Assembly: GCA_020631735.1 (NCBI GenBank)
Contig: CM036231.1
Span: 3,623,831 to 3,687,830 of the forward strand
Direction of reading: 5' to 3'
Length of the DNA: 64,000 nucleotides
From: Saccharum officinarum
Taxonomy: Eukaryota > Streptophyta > Magnoliopsida > Poales > Poaceae
Shown: piece after piece, positions 22,196 to 32,273 of the stretch
How the letters are laid out: the number at the start of each line of letters is the position of its first letter
Position numbering within the stretch: position 1 is the stretch's first letter
Made by a program: the position numbers and the translations under genes
The notes under the pieces: model-generated
Databases searched by the model: none
Told to the model about the DNA's origin: nothing
Seen by the model: only the letters and a program-made list of their open reading frames with translations

Positions 22196-22986
22196 GCAAG
22201 CCACCAAGCCGTCTAGGAGGCGGCAACCTCCAAGAGTAACCAGCACCACCGGCTTGCAACACGATCACCTAGTGCCACTTGATGCAACCTCACGATACAA
22301 TCGCACTAGAATCGCTCACTCACTCAATCGGATGACCACTATCAAGCAAGAGTGTGTCAAAGGGCTCCCAAGCACCACCACACAAGCCACCAAGGTTGTA
22401 GTGGGCTCAGCAACCAGCCAAAGGCCGGCCAACACTTCTATTTATAGCCCCATAGGCTAAACTAGTCGTTACCCCTTCACTGGGCATAAACTTCTCTACA
22501 TACTTATGACCGGTGAAATGAAATGCTCTAGATTATACCTTTGCCTTATGCATTCTATTCCATCTCCTCCAATGTCGATGCAACACATGCACTAACATGA
22601 CCAACAATGATATGATCCACTCTATATCATCACGTGACCATATTGGTTCATCGATCTTGACTTCACTTGCTCTTCACTGTTGCTTCGATCCATTGGCGCC
22701 AAGTCATCACTCAACTTGCCCTTCACACTTGCACCGGTCCGTCGAGCCAAGCCTTGTCTTAATCTTCTCCACCTTAGTCACATGACTCAATGTCATGTTT
22801 CATATGCAATGAGATCCTTCATCACATGTATGAGCTTTGCAACATCTTCGAGCCATCTTCACCGTCATGGCATATGTTGCTTACACACATGTACTTATAG
22901 ACTAATCACCTGTGTATCTCACTCAAACACATATTAGTCCACCTAAAGTTGTCACTCAATTACTAAAACCAAACAATACCCTTTCA

Positions 22987-23170
22987 CCTACCTGCTTCTA
23001 AAGCTGCATGGAAGGATGAAACTTTTATTAGGAAGATTTTTTCCATCATTTCATACTTAAGGGCAAGGATCTTCAGACGGGAGGTATTGTCAGCTGAATG
23101 TGTTGCAATGCCACTCTTCAGTTTGTTAGTTCAGCCTATGGAATCAGGCTTAGCCACACATTGACAATCT
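22987..23170 (+). pseudogene. C-terminal remainder of the gypsy pol relic
   Basis: It resumes after the solo LTR with AAWKDETFIRKIF, the W-x-D pattern that ends gypsy polyproteins beyond the chromodomain-like region. It joins the WLVEWLNL frame that ends at about 20076. Decay follows; 23170-24400 shows no gene apart from repeats and the P450 promoter. Confidence 0.55.
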
Positions 23171-23719
23171 GATGGCACACAAGTGAGTTAGTGGCCTCTG
23201 CCTTTGGTGCCTAAATGCACATTATCCATTTTGTCAGATATTTAACCGTGTTAAGGCTCTTTATTATGTTAATGATCATCCATGCTATTTAGGTAAACAC
23301 AAATGTAGAGTAGAAGTAGCAGTAGCTGAGTTCCTCGCCACCGCCAACTTCTGTATCAGGATGGACTCATTTGATATCTGAATACTGCTACTATTGTACC
23401 ACCTGCATCGATTTGCTTCTTGACCCTTCAGGTATTTGCTCTTGTTTTCCAATTTTCTAGGTCTGACTCTCACCGACATCCAGTAAAATGGAATTTTGTC
23501 CTCGAAGCCCTTGATGATGTTGATAGGCTGCCATTGTATTCCAAAATTCCAATACAAATATTGAAAAAGAAGCAGTCTACCAACTTTTCTTCCACAAGTC
23601 CACATGTTGATCTCATGCATGACTCAATCAAGTCAGATAAAAAAATCATGTTACCATCGGAAAGGCGGAGATAACAAAGACATTAAAAAAGGATATACCC
23701 TAGACATATGTATTGTCCA

Positions 23720-23737
23720 CCCCCCCCCCCCCCCCCC
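23720..23737. repeat. C18 homopolymer
   Basis: Eighteen consecutive C residues, a site where the exact length in the assembly is unreliable. Confidence 0.95.
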
Positions 23738-24410
23738 AAACTCTATATAAGAACTTTATAAATAGGGATTTGCTATTTTTTAGGTGCCTAAAAATAGTAT
23801 TTGTTCAGGCAACAACTGGATCAGATGTATGAATCTTGAAGCTAGATCAAAGGATCACCTTATCGTCTGAACCAAAGACAGATTTCAGACTGCTGCTTTT
23901 CTAGAAAAAAAAAAGTTTTATAAATAAGGCAAAGAGGATCTCATCCAGGCCTCACATCTGAATGTTAGATAATTCAGAGAGCCTTCTAGTCCTTGTTCAC
24001 TAGACAAGATGATCACTCATGGCGATGTATGAAGAATCCATATGCTAAAAAAAAAGCATATATGACCGCTAAGGATGTATGAAAAAAAAACGTATACGCT
24101 TCAAGTATGTAAGTACGTTGTTGCTATCCAGTGTCCAGATGCTCACCCGAGTCATGCATGATCTCACCAAAAGGCCCCTGCCGGCTGTCGCCGTGCGAGA
24201 TCGCTTCAAGTCTGCGCCCGTTCATTCGCAAGGCCGTCGCATCTTCCCTCGTCACTCGTCAGACAAAGTTCTTGCCTTGTACTTAGCGTCCGGTCGCTGG
24301 CGACATCGCCGGACGCGCGGACCCACGAGAAAGCTCCAAGTGCGTAGCAGAGAACCTGTCGCAACATCGATATACCGTATCTTAAGACGGCGAATCAGCT
24401 CTGCAACACC

Positions 24411-24419
24411 TTATATATA
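24411..24419 (+). promoter_or_regulatory. TATA box of P450 gene 2
   Basis: TTATATATA followed by CACACAG, 139 bp before the ATG at 24558. The distance leaves a 5' UTR of about 110 nt. There is no equally good TATA box at the same place before gene 1. Confidence 0.65.
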
Positions 24420-24557
24420 CACACAGTGACACTGCTGGCACACACAAACACCGAAACACGCGACGACATCACAGCACAGTACTATCCTCCTTCGTGCGGA
24501 TTGCAGCTTCGCGGGGTGGGTGCACGCCGAGTTCTCGATCGTATCCTGTTGCTCGAC

Positions 24558-26264
24558 ATGGGCACGGGAGGTGTAGCGCTGGTCGCCGCCGCCCTCGCCG
24601 TGGTGGTGGTCACAAGGCTGTGGACGGTGCTGCTCCACCTGGTGTGGCGGCCGTACGCCGTCGCGAGGGCGTTCGCGCGGCAGGGCGTGCGCGGGCCGCC
24701 GTACCGTGTCTTCGTGGGAAACAGCAAGGAGATTCAGGCGATGCGCGCGGCGACGAGCGGCGACACGCTGGACCTCACCTCCCACGACTACATCCCGCGT
24801 GTGATGCCGCAGTACCGCGCGTGGATGTCGCTCTACGGTAAGGTCTTCCTGACGTGGCCCAGCTCGACTCCGGCGCTGTTCGTGGGCAGCTACGACATGG
24901 TGAAGCGGGTCCTCTTCGACAAGTCAGGGCTGTACGGCAAGACGGACCCGGGCCCCACCATACTGTCCCTGTTGGGCATGGGCCTCATCTTCACCGACGG
25001 CGACGACTGGTCGCGCCACCGCCGCGTCGTGCACCCGGCGTTCGCCATGGACAAGCTCAAGTCGATGACGGGGGGCGATGGCGGCGTGCGCGGCGGAGGT
25101 GATCCGGGTGTGGGAGGCGCGCGCCGCCGCGAGCGGGAAGGAGGAGGGAGTGACGGTGGAGGTAGGGCAGCAGTTCACGGAGCTCACCGCCGACGTCATC
25201 TCGCACACGGCGTTCGGCAGCAGCTACCGGCAGGGGAAGGAGGTGTTCTTGGCGCAGAGGGAGCTCCAGTTCATCGCCTTCGCCTCCATCAACAACGTGC
25301 GCGTGCCGGGCATGCAGTACGTGCCCACCAAGGCCAACGTGCGCCGCTGGCAGCTCGAGCGCACGGTACGGGGCACGCTCATGGCCATCATCGGCGAGCG
25401 CCTCGCCGCTGCGAAGGAGGCGAGGGGTTACGGCAGCGACCTGCTCGGCCTCATGTTGGAGGCCAACGCCGCCGGCGACGACGGCGGCAAGAGGCAGCAA
25501 CAGGCCATGAGCATGGACGAGATCATCGACGAGTGCAAGACCTTCTTCTTCGCCGGCCACGACACGACCTCGCACCTCCTCACCTGGGCCATGTTCCTCC
25601 TCGGCACGCACCCCGAGTGGCAGCAGCGGCTCAGGGAGGAGGTGATCCGGGAGTGCGGCGGCTCCGAGGTGCCCCTCCGCGGCGACGGCCTCAACAAGCT
25701 CAAGCTCGTGAGCCTCCTCCACCTTAAGCTTAAGCTTAAGCTAGGTAGCAGGTGTATATGCACACGGTGACCGCCGGCGAGTGTGCGTCACAGCCATGTT
25801 CTTATGTGGTTTCGCAGGTGACCATGGTGCTGTACGAGACGCTCCGGCTGTACGGCGCGGTGCCGATGATCGTGAGACAGACGACGGCGGACGCGGACCT
25901 CTGCGGCGTGAAGGTGCCCAAGGGCACCCTCCTGCTGATCCCGATCGCGATGCTTCACCGCGACGAGGAGGTGTGGGGCGCGGACGCCGGCGCGTTCAAC
26001 CCGCTCCGGTTCCGGGACGGCATGGGAAGGGCGGCGGCGCACCCGAACGCGCTGCTGTCCTTCTCCTTGGGCCCGAGGTCGTGCATCGGGCAGGACTTCG
26101 CAATGCTGGAGGCCAAGGCCACGCTGGCGCTCATCCTGCGGCGGTTCGCGTTCGAGGTGGCGCCGGAGTACGTGCACGCGCCAGCCGACTTCCTGACGCT
26201 TCAGCCGTCGAAAGGGCTTCCCGTCGTGCTCAGGCTCTTGGATCCGCGCACTTTGGCCAGTTGA
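24558..26264 (+). CDS. Cytochrome P450, probably CYP709 family, gene 2 (one-base frameshift in exon 1)
   Basis: This is a tandem paralogue of the P450 at 16277-17966, in the same orientation 6.6 kb downstream. Exon 1 is 24558-25707, the intron 25708-25817 (GTGAGC...TCGCAG), and exon 2 25818-26264, exactly as long as exon 2 of gene 1 (447 nt). The N-terminal anchor, the RGPPY hinge, the I-helix AGHDTT, ETLR, PLRF and the haem loop FSLGPRSCIG are all present. A run of six G at 25070-25075 has one base more than the aligned stretch of gene 1 and throws the frame out; both halves are otherwise fully open. Either a sequencing error or a recent null mutation is possible. The intact rest of the gene and known homopolymer problems elsewhere in this assembly favour an error. 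Without the extra base it would be 531 residues. Gene 2 has Ser in AGHDTTSHLL where gene 1 has Ala. Confidence 0.85.
25070..25075 (+). other. Frameshift site (G6 run) in P450 gene 2
   Basis: After GTCGATGAC the sequence has G6 then CGATGGC; gene 1 has GGCGGCGATGGC at the same place, one base shorter. The upstream frame then reads Gly/Arg-rich nonsense, while the P450 sequence continues in the next frame. Confidence 0.9.
25708..25817 (+). other. Intron of P450 gene 2
   Basis: It begins GTGAGCCTCC and ends GGTTTCGCAG, 110 bp long, with a short (AAGCTT)n-like tandem repeat near its start. The position matches that of gene 1. Confidence 0.88.
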
Positions 26265-26302
26265 GACATTTATGATTCCGTAGGCAACAGATATGTTGCA
26301 GC

Positions 26303-26964
26303 TAAGGATGAAAACGGACGGAATCGAACAGAGAACTCCTCAACCGTTTTCTACTTTTACATTTGAATATGAAAACGAAAACGAAAGCGGACAAACCGAA
26401 CACGAAAACAAACAAGAACTTACGGAATATCGAGAATTTCGAAAATGAAACAATTCGAGCGGAATTATATCGAACACGGTCGGTATACGAGAATTCAATA
26501 CGAACCGACCCACAGTGCATAACACTAAACAAGTTCATGGCCAAATACATAACAAGTTCACGACTAACAAGTGCATGATCTAGTTTAAATTAACAAGTGC
26601 GTGACCCGTGGTCTTAAGTAGTACGACACACAATTAACAAAACATGAACATCTAGAGCTCATCAGCATCATCCATGATGTCAGGATCAGAGCTAGTACAT
26701 GGGCTAGTGCCCTCTGCCCTGCTGGACCAAATTCGGTTCTAAACCGAATTTAAATTCGGTATATTTCGAATATAATGTAGAAATGTAGAAATCGAACGAA
26801 CAAATGCCCAAATCGATTTCGTACCGAATTCCGAATTATGTACTCCGTATTTCGTTTTCGAATTTAGTATTCGTTTTTGTCCGCAAAAAACGAATTTGAT
26901 CGGGTTAAATGTAGAAAACGACTGTGGTTCGGTTCGGGGTATTTTCGTATCGTTTTCATCCTTA
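26303..26964. mobile_element. hAT-type non-autonomous element, 662 bp
   Basis: Terminal inverted repeat TAAGGATGAAAACG / CGTTTTCATCCTTA with a perfect 8-bp target duplication GTTGCAGC (26295-26302 and 26965-26972), the hallmark of hAT elements. The interior is A/G-rich with many CGAAAAC and CGAAT words and no transposase. It lies 38 bp after the P450 gene 2 stop, probably in its 3' UTR. Confidence 0.88.
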
Positions 26965-27079
26965 GTTGCAGCCCCCCCCTTTTTTTTACAACAGAGTGTT
27001 GCAGTCCTGTACTCCTATTGGCGTCCATCTTCAGTTTGTCGAGAGTAATTTGTTCCGAGTGAACGCGTTGTCTATAAGT

Positions 27080-27400
27080 CCACGTGTGGACTGTGGCTTG
27101 TCCACTCGACGCCCCATGGGCCGTGGAAGTCGACAACTCGACGCCCCATGGGCCGTGGCCCGTGGAGATCGAGGTCGACGTCGACTTGAGCGAGCGACGT
27201 TGACTTGAGAAAAAAACTTGCGGCAGATTTTGGCGGGCCCAAGCGGCTGATCTCACATTATTTTCTCCTCTTTCTCATCTCAAATCCAATCAAATTTTAG
27301 TATGCATGATTGTTTTTTAAAAGAAATGTTTCCATAACTTTTATCCGTAAATTGTTTGTGGCTGACTTTGTGCAAACAAATTTTGTTTAGAAAACGGGTG
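27080..27400 (+). repeat. Duplicated 3' flank of P450 gene 2
   Basis: Same ordered blocks as 18080-18360 after gene 1, with an extra local duplication of CTCGACGCCCCATGGGCCGT. The hAT element and about 100 further bases separate it from the stop codon. Confidence 0.8.
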
Positions 27401-27552
27401 GACATTCGGCAGAGATCAAAGAACTAATTGAGGCAGTTACAATGTTGTAAAATTGTTGAAACCCTGAAAATCTCTCATCAGGACATTGTTGGGTCAAGCT
27501 ATATTCAACTTCGATGACTTTCAGCAGAGATCACAATGACATTTAGGTGATA

Positions 27553-27976
27553 CTCCCTCCGTCCCAAATTATAAGTTACTGGTTGGGTGCGCTGCCGCCG
27601 CGCCCGTGATGAACAGTGGGGAAAATGTTTTAAATTTGACTGTGCAAACAAAATAAGAGTGAACAATGAATGACGATGCCATGTCATGAACAGTGTTGAA
27701 CAGTAGGCAGCGCGGAGGAGGCAGGAAAAAACTCATGGTTGAGGGATATCTTATTCCAACTTTCTTGAATAGTCAAAACATATCAAGTTTGACCAAATTT
27801 ATATAATAAAATAGTAACATTTATGATACTTAAGTACTATTAGATTCTTCGTTAATTATATTTTCATAGTAATATCTATTTAATGTTATAAATCTTTATG
27901 ATTCTCTCTATAATTTTAGTCACATGTTTCAACGTCCAAGAAAATTGGAATGAAATATAATTTAGAATAGAGGGAG
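27553..27976. mobile_element. Stowaway-type (Tc1/mariner) MITE
   Basis: The ends CTCCCTCCGTCCCAAATTAT and TAGAGGGAG are inverted, with TA duplications at 27551-27552 and 27977-27978. The right half has the usual CAAGTTTGACCAAATTTATA word. The left half contains a GC-rich segment (about 27585-27720) unlike typical Stowaways, perhaps a further insertion. Confidence 0.8.
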
Positions 27977-28178
27977 TATAAGATAAGAGTATGTGGATTG
28001 CGTGTACATGTAGGGAATTCTTCAGGAATGTGTTAGCTGAACGAGAGCCTAGTGTCTCCATTTTGGGTTCCGGCAAAATGGGCGACAATATAAATCTGTC
28101 TTGTCTATTTAAACTTCTATATATTGATTACCTCACTGTAAAATTCTGTCAATCCATAGTAGATTCTACCGCAAGTTA

Positions 28179-28422
28179 GGCCTTGTTTAGTTGCCAAAAT
28201 TTTTTGACAAAATGTAACTGTAGCATTTTCGTTGTTATTTGGCAATTAGTGACCAATCATGGTCTAATTAGGCTTAAAAGATTCGTCTCGTCTATTTCGT
28301 CTAAACTGTGTAATTACTTTTATTTTTTATCTATATTTAATGTTTTATGCATGCGTCCAAAGATTCGATGTGACGGAAAATCTACTGTTTTTTTGCAAAA
28401 TTTCCCAGAACTAAACCGGCCC
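28179..28422. mobile_element. Tourist-like (PIF/Harbinger-type) MITE, 244 bp
   Basis: Inverted ends GGCCTTGTTTAGTT / AACTAAACCGGCCC with a 3-bp TTA duplication (28176-28178 and 28423-28425). Internal words CTGTAGCATTTTCGTTG, AAAGATTCGTCTCG and CGATGTGACGG are those of a very common panicoid MITE. Confidence 0.85.
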
Positions 28423-28559
28423 TTAGATTACGGATGATACCTATATAACATCGCGTGCACGGACGAAATGAGGACATCACGGGTTGAATTTTGCATCTTT
28501 TAATGCCAGCTTGATTTCTAAACTCGATTAAGTGTAACATGGACATCAAACTTTTTTCA

Positions 28560-28930
28560 GGTTCCCCGTTCCCATTTGCAGCGGATATTGAGCAACTTAC
28601 GAGCGATAGAGCATTCACGAGCCCCGGGCGATTCCTTGCTTTTAAAAAAAAAAATCTAACAAGCATGTCCAGGCAAATTGCAGTAAGGTACTTAGCTGAC
28701 CTGACGCAGTATAATGATCGTATAATCATGTCCAGGCGATTCCTTGCTTTTTTAAAAAAAATCTAACAAGCATGTCCAGGCAAATTGCAGTAAGGTACTT
28801 AGCTGACCTGACGCAGTAAGGTACAAGCATGTCCAGGTAAATTGCAGTATAATCGGACGCGACTGAAAAATGATCGGACGCGTCCGGTCACATTTCAGTA
28901 AGGTACTTAGCTGACCTGACGCATCCGGTC
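28560..28930. repeat. Rearranged direct repeats at the left border of copia Element 2
   Basis: The phrase AAGCATGTCCAGGCAAATTG through CAGTAAGGTACTTAGCTGAC and CTGACGCA occurs in two full copies (about 28658-28710 and 28768-28816) and two shorter ones (28823-28850 and 28897-28923), each followed by different sequence. GCGATTCCTTGCTTTT is repeated too. The true start of the Element 2 LTR is blurred by these duplications. Confidence 0.7.
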
Positions 28931-29860
28931 ATCACTGATCGGACGCGGTCGAGCGTCAGGTTAAAGTACAGTAAGGTTCTTGCACGATCGGACGCGTCCG
29001 GTCACCCCTGATCGGTGCGTCCGGTCACTCACCGGTATCGTTCGGGTTTTCGACCGTTACACTCGACCGACGCGTCCGGTCATGTCGACCGGCGCGTCCG
29101 GTCAGTGCGTGTTTTGCTGAGTTAGCTGGTAACGGTTGGTTTTGACTATGGGGTGTATAAATACATCCCCTCCACCTCTTTTAGAGGTCTCTTGCTCATT
29201 TGTTCAGCTGAGAAACACCTTACAAGTGCAAGGGAGTGCAAGAGCCCTAGAGAGGGTAGTGATTTGAGAATCAAAGTTTGAGATCCCTCATTAGTGACTA
29301 GAGAGTAGCAAGTGTGCATCCATCTTCTCTTCAGGCTCGTTGTGGTCAAGTGAGAGTTCTAGCTTGTTACTCTTGGTGATCGCCATCACCTAGACGGTTT
29401 GGTGGTGATTGGGAGTTTGGTGATCATCCGGCGAGCTTGTGGATGACCCAACTCATGCTGTGAGGGGTTTTGAGCGATTCATCGCGACGGAGTGTCAAAG
29501 AATCAGTCCGTAGAGAGCACTTGATTCTTGCGCGGATCAAGGGGGAGCTACACCCTTGCGCGGGTGCTCCAACGAGGACTAGTGGAGAGTGACGACTCTC
29601 CGATACCTCGGGAAAACATCGCCGTATTCCTTACCCTTACTTTCAAGCATTTACTTTCAAGTATTACTTTCATTGCTTGTTTACTTTCCTAGAATTGCCT
29701 TGCTAGACTAGGATTGAAACTTAGGGTGCAAAACTTTTACCAGTAGAATTACAAGGAACACTAGTAGACACTAGGGGTGAAGTTTGGCTTGTAGGGTTTA
29801 ATTCTTGCAATTATTTTTAAAAAAAAACCCAATTAACCCCCCTCTTGGACATCTTGATCA
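28850..29860 (+). mobile_element. 5' LTR (left end truncated or rearranged) of copia Element 2
   Basis: It ends CTTGATCA directly before the primer binding site. It contains GATCGGACGCGTCCGGTCA palindromes (28873-29105) in its U3 part and a TATA box TATAAATA at 29156-29163. The start could not be fixed because of the direct repeats to its left. Confidence 0.65.
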
Positions 29861-29867
29861 TTTTAAT

Positions 29868-29880
29868 TGGTATCAGAGCC
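29868..29880 (+). other. Primer binding site of Element 2
   Basis: TGGTATCAGAGCC is complementary to the 3' end of initiator tRNA-Met, the standard plant copia primer. It lies 7 bp after the LTR end. Confidence 0.9.
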
Positions 29881-29918
29881 GAGTTGCTCCTTATTTAGGC
29901 TTCACCGCCTAGAGCAAG

Positions 29919-32273
29919 ATGTCTAATGGGGAAGGACCACCTCCCACCTTTGAGAGAGATGATTTTTCATATTGGAAAATTCATATGGAGCCGTACCTCG
30001 AAGCCATAGATGTTGGGTGCCTTAGAGCCGCAACCGAAGGGCTTCCCGCTATCAGGGATCCCGCAAATCCAAGTGGTGACGAGGAGAAGTACGACTGGTG
30101 GAATGCAAAGGCAAAAAATGCACTCTACCAGGGCCTAGGCATGGATATCTTCAATCGTGTGCGAAATACCAAAAACGCTCATGAATTATGGAAAAACCTT
30201 TGTGCTCTCTATGAGGGAACTAAGAGTGAGCGTGAGGAACGCTATCATATTGCTTTAAAGAAAATTAATTCCTTTGAGATGCTTCCCAAAGAAAGTGCTA
30301 ATGAAATGTACACTCGATTGAATGTTCTTGTAGAGGATCTCAATGCTCTTGGACTCACTCAAATGAGTCAATCGGATGTTGCAAGGAGGATCTTGAGCAT
30401 TCTTCCCGTTGAGAAGTATGGTCACATTATCACCGTGCTTCACCAAAGTGATCTCTCCACCGTAACACCGACACAAGTATTGGGAAAGATCAATGCACAT
30501 GAGATGTACATGCACATCACTCCAGAAGAGGGCTTATCATCTTCCAAGAAGAAAGACTTGGCCTTCAAAGCTAGCCATAAAAAGAAAAAGAAGAAGGGCC
30601 AAGCCATGATGGTGCAAGAAAGCTCAAGTGAAAGTGATATTGATGATGCATCACTTGCACTTATGGTGAGAAAGACCACCAAGATGCTAAAGAAGGTCAA
30701 CAAGAGTGGCATCAAGTTCGATGGCAAGAAGAAGAAGAAGTTCTTCACAAGTAGCAAAAGGAAGCCAATATCCGAGATGGATTGCTACAATTATGGTGAA
30801 CTTGGCCACTTAGCTCATCAATGCCCGAAGCCTCCAAAGACAAGTACAAGAACAAGAACAAGGGCAAGAGAAATAATTCAAGTGATGAAGAAGATAAGAA
30901 GAAGAAGAACAAGCCATATAAAAAGAAAGATGATAAGAGAAAAGAGTTTTACAAGAAGAAGAAGGGATACAAAGTTTACATTGTTGGTGATTGGCTCACC
31001 GACATTGAGTCATCATGTGAGTCCTCCGGCGATGAGAGCGACGATGAGAAAGAGAAGGTCGCCGCATTTATGATTGGGCCATCATCATCTTCACCGACAT
31101 CTTCATCACCACCTTCACCGCCAACTTCACCATCATCGTCCACTTCTCACCTATGCCTTATGGCCAAGGGTGAACGAAAGGTACAAAATAATAAGAGTGA
31201 TAATGATGATGATAGTGATAGTGATGATGAATATGATGCACCTTCTTATGATGAACTTGTAAAATTGTTGAACAAATACTCTAAAATCATAAGAAGAACT
31301 AGAAATGAAAATGATGAGCTCCAAAATGAAAATGACTCACTCTCATCTAAGCTTGAGAATGCACATAAGACTAGTGATGAGCTTAAAGAACAAAATGAAA
31401 TTATGTCTTCTACTCTCAAGGAGCTCAAAACTTCTAACAAAGAGTTTAAAGATGAACATGATAAACTTGAGAAGAAGCATGATAAACTCATCACTAGGCT
31501 CAACTTGCTAAAAGATGAATATACTACATTGAAAATCAATTATGATAGTCTTATTGTTGCTAATGAGCTTGCTCTTGAGACACATGATGCTACTAAGTTG
31601 TTAAGATTGATATAGCTACATCATGTGATGATTTGATTATTGAGAACTTTGAGCAAGGCTCTAGCGGCAAAGGCAAGAATGTGGTTAAGTCCGACAACTA
31701 TGATGACTATGTCAAGCTCAAGAGTGAAAATGAGATGCTTAAGAATGAGAACAAGAAGTTGATGGCTCTTGAAAAGCAAACATCAAATGAGTCACTTATT
31801 GAAGAGAGCAAAAAGCTCAAGCAAGAAAAAGAGCATCTCAAGACCGGCCTAAGAAAGTTTACAAGAGGCCAACATTTGCAAAGTGAGCTACTCATGAACA
31901 CCGTAATGAAGATGGATAGAAGTGGCATTGGTTACTTGGCAAATCAAGAGAAGAAGGCTAAAGCTCAACAACAACAAAGCAAGTCAAAACCCAAGCCAAA
32001 GAGATGTGTTGAGTATGGACAAGAAGGTCATTTTGCTTATGAGTGCAAAACTCCACCACCACAACCCTTGCTCAAGCATGCTAGACCCTTTGCTTTCAAT
32101 GATCATTACATGCTTAGAAAAGATTCAAGTGGAAAGATGAAAGTCATATTCTTGGGTCCCCCTAACAAGAATAGGCCTAAGAAAATATGGGTTGCCAAGT
32201 CACTAGTTGAGAAAGTCAAAGGTCCCTCTCAAGTTTGGGTCCCTAAACAAAAAGCTTGATCTCTTGTGTGTAG
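29919..32273 (+). pseudogene. Element 2 gag (Ty1/copia, SIRE/Maximus-like)
   Basis: The ATG at 29919, 39 bp after the primer site, opens a UBN2/DUF4219-type capsid (FSYWKIHMEPYLEA at the start, then ELWKNLCALYEGT and SQSDVARRILSILPVEKYG). Two zinc knuckles follow, at 30783-30824 and 32005-32046. In both the second Cys codon is TAT (Tyr). A Ser/Glu/Lys-rich coiled-coil-like part lies between them (31200-31900). The frame shifts near 30835 and again near 31595. The gag frame closes near the TAG at 32271-32273, which sits at the junction with pol. Normal role: the nucleocapsid of the retrotransposon particle. Confidence 0.85.

Larger units (their letters stand above)
20082..22986 (-). mobile_element. 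Solo LTR of a copia (SIRE/Maximus-like) family, with a nested insertion
   Basis: On the minus strand it starts TGAAAGGGTATTG and ends CGACCCTACA, with a perfect 5-bp duplication CCTAC (20077-20081 and 22987-22991). The minus-strand 3' end reads GGACTATTCACCCCCCTCTA, the same end style as the other copia LTRs in this window. There is no coding domain or primer site. A 1259-bp unit sits inside it (20937-22195), so about 1.64 kb is LTR proper. It split the gypsy pol relic. Confidence 0.88.

Noticed and set aside
24426..24557. 44-codon in-frame N-terminal extension of P450 gene 2
   Set aside because: It starts almost at the TATA box, is not shared with gene 1, and would precede the membrane anchor; ATG 24558 fits the family.
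31246..31539. Minus-strand Ser/Leu-rich ORF within gag
   Set aside because: It is the complement of a Lys/Glu/Asp-rich coding stretch.
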